Of a stretch of DNA of 64,000 nucleotides, positions 57,716 through 64,000 are shown piece after piece. A program made the position numbers and the translations under genes. The notes under the pieces were generated by a model. The model saw only the letters and a program-made list of their open reading frames with translations. It did not search any database and was not told where the DNA came from. The first letter of the stretch is position 1; the number at the start of each line of letters is the position of its first letter. The stretch comes from Labyrinthula sp. Ha (taxonomy: Eukaryota; Sar; Bigyra; Labyrinthulida; Labyrinthulaceae), in assembly GCA_015227615.1 (NCBI GenBank), contig JAALGZ010000026.1, positions 434,001 to 498,000 of the forward strand, given 5' to 3'.

Positions 57716-58505
57716 CTAAGATCCAGTGTTTGCAACTGCAACTCTTATGTTCTTTTTTCTACCCATCGGGTACAACCAATTTAATTGATGGTAATGTCCT
57801 CCGTAGAATTTAATTTTTTTGACAAAATCTGTGGCATTACCCATGAACATTGGGATGTAAACACCTTTTTCAGCAAGTGTTACTGAAACACAATACTTCG
57901 GCAACAAATTAAAGGTTTGAAAAGTTTTAATATCAAATCTTCTAGGCAATGGGCTGTAAAAAAATGCATCACCATCAACTGCAACAGTAAATTTAGTAAA
58001 AGATGGTGAAAGAACATCAAACTTTAGACCTAGGTCAACTTGAAGGTAATCATTTTCGAAAGTTCGTCTTTCTGGCCAAAATAGATTGCTTAAGGATTTC
58101 ATCCCAAACTTTTTCAAAGCTGTTTTCGTGAAGTTTGCAACATCTATAATCTTAAGGAAAACGGAAATTAAAACCCTCACTGATACCTTCCATGGCATTA
58201 CTCTTTAAGGGTTTGATTGTTTCTTCTGTAAAACTTATCTTCTTCTAATTTGACGTAAAGCTGCAATGAAATCATCTACTTCAGCAATTTGAATATACAG
58301 GTACGGATTGATCATAAGCTGGGACCAAGTTTTGTTACCAGCAAAACATCTTCCTCCTTTTTTGGCATCATGTAAGTTTAAAGTAAGTAAATGGGAGTTG
58401 AATCTTTACTTAAATTGACGCGTAGAAAAAACAGCTGTAATAGAGTCGATGTCAAAGTCTTGTTTTGAAGTTAGTTGAGAAGGTTCTACTCTAGTCCAGT
58501 TGTTT
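57716..58505 (-). pseudogene. ORF2 of element E (copy E2), 5' part
   Basis: The open piece at 57716-58198 (160 codons) gives the cleanest view of this region (SVRVLISVFLKI, FGMKSLSNLFWPERR, VDLGLKFDVLSPSFTKFTVAVDG). The fold is unknown to me. The preceding piece (TRVEPSQLT..) has stops. Interrupted by G1 at 57716. Confidence 0.55.
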
Positions 58506-58744
58506 GAAGATAATATATGTAGGAACCAAGTTTTACTAATTATTTGAATTCGTTTCTTTGCTGTTGTATTCACTTATTCCTTATTTCACAAGCATTCAAG
58601 GTTGTGTTTGCTTCCCATTTATCTCACTATCCTATTCTATATTTCTAACTTTCTGTTCGTACATTTTGTTTGGTGTATTACAGTTAACTTATGTGTTCCA
58701 ACTGTTCTAACTGTATGTATTCAGTACAGAAAGGATCATATTCT

Positions 58745-59979
58745 TTGTGTTGCTCGATGAGTAAACGTTAAAAATTCTTTAATGTGACTCCAAAAAATGC
58801 TTTTTTTTTCTTTCTCTAGAGGTTTTAAATATTTTTGCTGAGCAGCTTCTGTAAGCTTTTCCATTATCTCTTTTAAAGAATTGTTTAAAGCTCTAAGATT
58901 TGGGAGGAACCTGTAATAATTTCAGCTAATTCTTCTCTAAATTCAACTAAATGTAAACCTTTAAGACCTTTAGCTGCTTCAGAAAAGACTGCTGCAAAAT
59001 GTTTTAAGCAGCGACTGTGCATAGCTCCACAACTTTTAGCTACTTTACCCAGTGCAGGACTACCATCTGACATCATTACCTTAGCTTTATTAAGATTAAG
59101 CTCTTGTAAACCACGTTTCACATCATTTGAGTTCTCATTTTCCATCATCGTGCACTCAAAATTGATTGTTTTTAAGAAAAAATCAACTCTTACAGGGAAC
59201 ATAGCAACAAAATGATATCTTGTAAGTTCATGTGTAGTGTCAATTTGAATAGAATCACCGTAAAGTTTAGCTAATTTGAATTGAAGAGGCTCTTGAAACC
59301 TAACTCCAGTTAAAATTGAACCATGATTGAAGTTTAAATTGAAAGATCAGCCTCTGAAAATACATTTATTTCACCTATTCATTAATTTAACAAGATTAGT
59401 ATCTTCAGAATTAGAATTATTTTCTTTATCTTTGTTCATTTCACGTCTAATTAATCGTTTTAAGAACAAAACTAACGGAAATAAGCGGTGTAAAGCAATC
59501 ATAGCTGCTGAAGAGTTAGTTTCAGCAATTCCTAGAGTTTTAATGAATTTTAATTGTTCTGCTGTTAATTGCTGAATAAATTTCTTAATTTTCCAAGGAG
59601 CTTCTACTTCATGATCGCTGTGATTTAGCTCACTAACTTTAAAAAAATATTTCATTTTCGTTGACTCAAAGTTAAGATTAACTCGAAATTGACAATGTTT
59701 AGAAAAACTACACTGAATGACACAACGTTTCAATTTTCTTGTGTCCATTCCAAATTTAACTTTACTTAGTGCTGCACAAAAAAACACTGATGTTCTCTTG
59801 AGCCACTTAAAGCGACCGTTTTCAACCGTTGACACGTGCAAAAACATCTCGTTTGCTGTGACAGCTTCAAAATATTCCCATACTACTAGCTCTGTCCTTT
59901 CTGGGAAGCTTTCTGGGGAGTTTTCTGGGGAGTTTTCCGAAGTTGAGACGCCCTCAATACTGTTCCTAATTTTTTGCAT
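58745..59979 (-). pseudogene. MULE-like transposase of element E (copy E2), decayed
   Basis: Start ATG at 59977-59979 (MQKIRNSIEG). The open part to 59371 holds the Cys/His finger (KRCVIQCSFSKHC...LNHSDHE) that aligns with M. The MULE core follows, with FPVRVDFFLKTINFECTMM and MMSDGSPALGK (second Asp) in 58885-59202. The third catalytic acid codon is TGA here and TAA in E1. Better preserved than E1 at the N-terminus. It would bind the ends and catalyse transposition if whole. Confidence 0.65.
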
Positions 59980-60584
59980 TTTTTCCCTTTTTTGTTATTT
60001 CTGATTTTGGGTCAAATGGCCCACTTTTCAACTCTACTACCTCAAAATTTCCGTAAAGTATGATTTTTGGTTATATGGCCCAAACTTGAAATCCTGAAAT
60101 CACAAATGCAATTAATTCCTTAATATTACCTATGCCGTAAATGGCCATTCTGACTAAAATTTCACCAATCGCATGCTGAGCTTAAATTACACTCCTGTAA
60201 AAAAGGCGGATTCCAGATAAATATAATAACAATGCTTACTTAAGTGCAGCATTTGCACATTAGAAACTAAGACTTGCAAGTTTTCATTTTTATGTAGCAG
60301 GAAGATGGACTTACAGTAAGGCCAAGAGCTATGTTGTGTCTTCTTGGGGTTCTAGTTTTTAATAATCTTGTTTTAGTTTGCTTTGTTTTCAAGAAATTCT
60401 TTAGAGCAGCACCATTTGGGACAAAAAGAACTGTAAAAGGTTCTAATTAGTTATTCATGGTCATTTCCTCATTGATTTCTTGTTTATCTTGAGAATAAAT
60501 GTATGTTGTTTTCTAGTGTGAACAGATTGCCTTGAACGCCTCAGCCTGCTCTGTATATGAAAAGGTATTGAATTTTTCATTTTA

Positions 60585-60604
60585 TCACAGGGTGACATTA
60601 CCCT
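60585..60604 (-). repeat. Right terminal inverted repeat of E2
   Basis: Read inward: AGGGTAATGTCACCCTGTGA, 16 of 20 matches to the left end. Confidence 0.65.
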
Positions 60605-60730
60605 CGCACAGCAAACAGATGCTCTGAGATCGGAGAAACGTGGAAACCTAAGACACATTTCCAGTAAGTTCCGATAGTAGTCGATAAGTTCCGATAAGGG
60701 ATGTTATGCTTCCAACCGGAACCGGTTTTT

Positions 60731-60880
60731 TATACGCTGGCGTATAATACGCCACTTTTCCGTTAGGGATTGTAGGGGGGTTTAAGGCGATAAGGAAATG
60801 GCGTACCGGTAGTAATTTTTAGTGAAGTTCAATAAAGCTTAGCGGAAGATTAATAGCAGAACTTGAAAGCACAACACTAT
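60731..60880 (+). repeat. MULE M left-end fragment or non-autonomous relative
   Basis: Starts TATACGCTGGCGTATAATACGC and matches 52534-52680 along its length (shared CCGTtAGGGATTGTA, GGTTTAAG, TTAATAGCAGAACTT). No right end seen within the next kilobases. Confidence 0.65.
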
Positions 60881-60979
60881 GAACCCCAGCCTATACTTAG
60901 ACAAAATATAGAGGGGGCAGGTGAAAAAGTGATATACACTATAAGGTATCAAGTTAATATTAAAATTTAAAACACAATA

Positions 60980-61110
60980 AAATGTGAAGTTGCCTGACCC
61001 TAGCGTAGCGGGGAGCCTTTCATGCTCTCCGCGTCTTTAAAAATGGCCCCCTTGACTTGGCCCTCTCTCCCCACTCGGCTCTCAATGAAGATGAGGATGG
61101 ATTTAAATCT
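60980..61110 (-). repeat. Dispersed repeat, copy 2
   Basis: Inverted relative to 17800-17945; shares the GC-rich AGCGGGGAGCCTTTCATGC core. Confidence 0.55.
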
Positions 61111-62270
61111 TTTAAGTGTTTTGAACATAGATATGTCTAAGAATGTATAAAGTTTAATTAAAGTGTGTTTGAGTAACGTGCTTAGAAGTTTAAGAAACTT
61201 AATTTTAAATTGTGAAATTGAGAGGGTTTAGATTCATGCGAAAATTAAAATTTGGGCGTTCTTAATATAACGAAAAGTACTTTAACATTGCACGTAGCTT
61301 GATGCTGAACCTAATCTTTTTTTTACCTTTTGGTCCTGAAATTTCTTTTTTCTTCAACTTAATCCTGAACTTTTCTTCCTTCTGTATCTTGATACAGAGC
61401 CTTTTCACTTTCTGTCATTTAGTTTTTAATTCTTGGTTTTTTATTAGTATTTTTGGGAAAATATATTATTTCTACTAATAGAAAAGTGAGATTTGGAGGC
61501 CAAGCCTGAATAAAAACCATTTCACTGACGGATGTTGAGTTGATCATGGGAATAGAGGTTGAAAAGAAAATTATAGACACTGTTTGTGTACATTAAAACA
61601 TCCTTGGAGAACTGAATTAGAGGAATCAGTATCTTCCTAACGAAACAAGCATATAATTAAATAATCTGAGTCAGTCAAATGTGGTTGAGCTGAAGATATG
61701 TAGAAAAGGGCTAAGCTAAGAAGTTATTCTTAAGTTTTATTCAGAATTAATTCCAACATGACAACAAGAATAAGATTAGTTCCTCACTTTTAGGAACTTG
61801 TACTCAACGGTTATATACTTAATAATAAGTATTATTCTACTTTCAAACGAAAAATAAATATCCTCTTTTTCTTTTGCTTTTTGTTTTGCTTTTATTCGCC
61901 TCTTAGAGATTCAAACTGTTCTTCACCTTCTTGAGAATGACCAAACTTTCTACTTCTTGAGAATTACCAAACGTTCCACTTCTTGTTTGTGCCCTTTTCA
62001 GAGCTTTATTTTGACTTGACTCTTAAATACCACTCGACTTTTCATACTTCTTAACACACTCCCGTTTCAAATTCTTGCTTTATTATCCAATTGAGTAACC
62101 AGCACATCGGGAAGAATATTCTGACTCCTTCACCTGGTACTACTGCAGAGTAATAATGTCGAAAGCTCGGTTTTTTGTTATGTCTAGTGGTGAAGCAAAC
62201 CATCATCCTCAGATCTTTAGTTTCAACTTTTTATCTTGAAAAACTTTGCATGATGGAATTGATGACATTT

Positions 62271-62680
62271 TGGCTGATATCTCAGTTATCTTTAGCTCAC
62301 ATACTTCTTCAAGTACCTTTAGCTGCTTACCGTAGGTCATTTTCCGGGTGAATTTCTTATCCGCATTAAAAAACTCTTCAAGTTCCCTTTTCCATACCGC
62401 ACTGCTGCCAATGACAAATATTCTCTAAATTTTCTTTCTCCCACTGAATAAACAATATATATATTACTAAAACTTGGAAATATCTGTTGAAGAATCATTG
62501 CTCTGATGACTCTATTAGATGTTTTTATTGTATTCTGCTTCATTTTCTGTTGTTGTTAACACCATCTCGGGTTTCCGGGTCTGACTTGGCTCTAAATCTA
62601 ATTCCTCATATGTGTTCATATCAATTTGGGTGTCCTGTCTCCAGTTCCAAAGGATTAATTCAATCACTTATCGAACTATA
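62271..62680 (-). other. Possible decayed coding relic
   Basis: Several overlapping short open segments with charged, helical composition, none recognised. They may be a gag-like piece of a further retroelement, but no zinc knuckle or protease is seen, so this remains uncertain. Confidence 0.25.
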
Positions 62681-63076
62681 GAGAGATCATGTCATCCCAG
62701 AGGGTAAGATTTTTCTAATATCTAGTGAATTTGAATTTCTAAGTTCTTCTCAAACCAATTTTCGTCTAACACTAGAGATAGTATAGGAAAAGTCGTTACG
62801 AATTTTGATCAATTACTAGCCAACCTGGTGATATTCTAGGCAACTCAAGAACCTTTCTGGCATATGCATGCCTTTTAGTTTTTTCAGCTTCTCAACTCAA
62901 GTTTTTCAAAATCCCAGCTTCTCAAAGACTCTCTAGCTTGAAATACCTGGACCAACACCCAAGCAAAATCAGAAGGGGTGTACTTGTTTGTTTCTAATTG
63001 TATCCTACTTTGAACATATTTTGATTTATTCGGCTCTATATGCCGATAAGCGCGGCCTAGACTTGCTTATTGGACA

Positions 63077-64000
63077 TTAATTGATTTGCCTTATATTACA
63101 GGTTATTCTTATTTTAGTACATCCATCATTTTCTTGGGCATAAGGTAAGGAATAGGGACGATGGAGAAGCTGGTTATCTACGAGTACGGTAGGTGCGTAG
63201 CTCAAAAACTCTGTACCATTACACGTTTGAAAATATTTTATTTCTAGTAGGTGCTGGTCTTCCATAAGTTTTGCATAATATATTAATAAATTCGCAATCC
63301 CAGATTTGGAAGCGAATAGATAGATCCTAGAATAGTTGGAGGTAATGTGCGGTAAAATAAGTGCACTGGGTTTTCCATTCGCAGTTCTTGGAAATGGTCC
63401 AATGGTATCACATTTGAAGTGGCCCGGTTCGGTTTTCACGTTGTTTGAAGTCACATCTTGTATTATTGCTCATTGTTACTTTACGTTTGTATAATATTCA
63501 CAGTGTGTTCTCAAACCCAAACCCAATTCGAATTGTCTCTTCGAGATGTATCTATACTCTTTTATTCATTATTTGGCTAAGACTGTTTTTTGTATCTCCC
63601 CTGTTTCTATCCTGCCGTTTTTTTTCTATATTTTTTAGTCCGTCGTCTCATTTATCACTGGTAGGTGAAAATGAATTGGAAAGACTCGTTTTCATAACAC
63701 TTTATGGGTTCTAAAATATGAATGTGTACCATTTTCCCACATGATCGTCCAAGGAAAGTAGTTTTATCACTAATATTGGTAATAATCGTCAGAAAATTCA
63801 AACTACATTCAATACTCAGAAGATCAGTGTGCTACGCCGACTTGGTTTATAATTATTAACCCGTTGATCGTAAATATCTTCTTCACTTCATATCTTTCCA
63901 GTTCAGAAATAAATTCATCTATACAACAATGGTTGTATTTTGCTCCAGAATCGACAATATAGCTGAAATAGAGTATTATTAAAATATTTATGTCATAGAT
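63077..64000 (-). mobile_element. Ty1/copia remnant C4, running off the window end
   Basis: Protease-like VDSGAKYNHC at about 63950 and an integrase core at 63077-63454 (FKCDTIGPFPRT, TCNGTEF, HRPYSLPYAQENDG) in copia order. It continues beyond base 64000, is broken, and has no LTR in view. Confidence 0.65.

Larger units (their letters stand above)
57716..60604 (-). mobile_element. Composite TIR element E, copy E2, right segment
   Basis: Continues E2 beyond G1: ORF2 5' part, the transposase, the 5' non-coding region, and the terminal repeat ending CATTACCCT at 60604. It aligns, inverted, with window positions 1-2740. Confidence 0.8.
60605..62270. other. Gene-poor stretch with repeat relics
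   Basis: Holds the MULE end fragment (60731-60880), a dispersed repeat (60980-61110), a 26-bp tandem repeat at 61927-61984 (unit CTTCTTGAGAATKACCAAAC, 2.2 copies) and otherwise AT-rich DNA without a supportable gene. Confidence 0.5.

Noticed and set aside
1-64000. tRNA, rRNA or other structured RNA genes
   Set aside because: No B-box-like GGTTCRANNCC in a credible cloverleaf and no rRNA-like conserved block was found by eye; a covariance-model scan would settle this.

Overview
This is a transposon-dense, AT-rich eukaryotic segment. It carries a zuotin-type J protein, a SulP carrier and a protist/alga-type MsrB-like protein, together with LTR retrotransposons, MULE DNA transposons and one spliceosomal-looking intron. 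Host genes are few, intron-free as far as I can see, and small. I cannot name the species; a unicellular or parasitic eukaryote is the best guess. No rRNA, tRNA or CRISPR array was recognised.

Layout. (1) 1-8322: copy E1 of an unusual composite DNA element, here called E. It has AGGGTAATG-type terminal inverted repeats, a MULE-like transposase, a second protein ending in a Ulp1-like protease domain, and a convergent reverse transcriptase with a restriction-like endonuclease (RLE). Its left tip lies just outside the window. (2) 8323-15295: a degraded copia remnant (C1), then a delimited copia element (C2) with about 140-150 bp LTRs and a GTCCA target duplication. (3) 15477-17198: host zuotin/DNAJC2 gene (minus). 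(4) 17.2-24.25 kb: almost featureless, with one dispersed-repeat copy. (5) 24254-24889: unknown membrane protein. (6) 26402-27184: an intact ORF with an MT-A70 adenine methyltransferase domain, in frame with the end of a Ty3-type gag fragment (G2). G2 in turn abuts a copia gag/protease remnant (C3). (7) 32.07-35.19 kb: a compact three-gene host cluster: MsrB-like, a SulP carrier without a STAS domain, and an unknown protein. (8) 36270-60604: the second E copy (E2), inverted relative to E1 and split by a 16 kb insertion. (9) 60.6-64 kb: a MULE end fragment, a dispersed repeat and a copia remnant (C4).

The nesting inside E2 can be read from the junctions. A Ty3/gypsy element, G1 (41594-57715), landed in ORF2 of E2. 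A chromodomain-bearing Ty3/gypsy element, D (44148-51356), then landed in the RT of G1, and a MULE, M (52536-56249), landed between gag and protease of G1. Removing G1 leaves E2 at about 8.2 kb, matching E1. M is the best-preserved DNA transposon: zinc finger, MULE DDE core and SWIM finger are all visible, interrupted by only two in-frame TGA codons. Its 3' part also holds a tandem array of about 167 bp units that reads antisense as roughly 55-residue protein repeats.

The most unusual items are the E family (MULE transposase + Ulp1-like protease + RT-RLE inside one pair of terminal repeats, in two copies), the gag/MT-A70 chimeric ORF, and the repeat-protein passenger in M.
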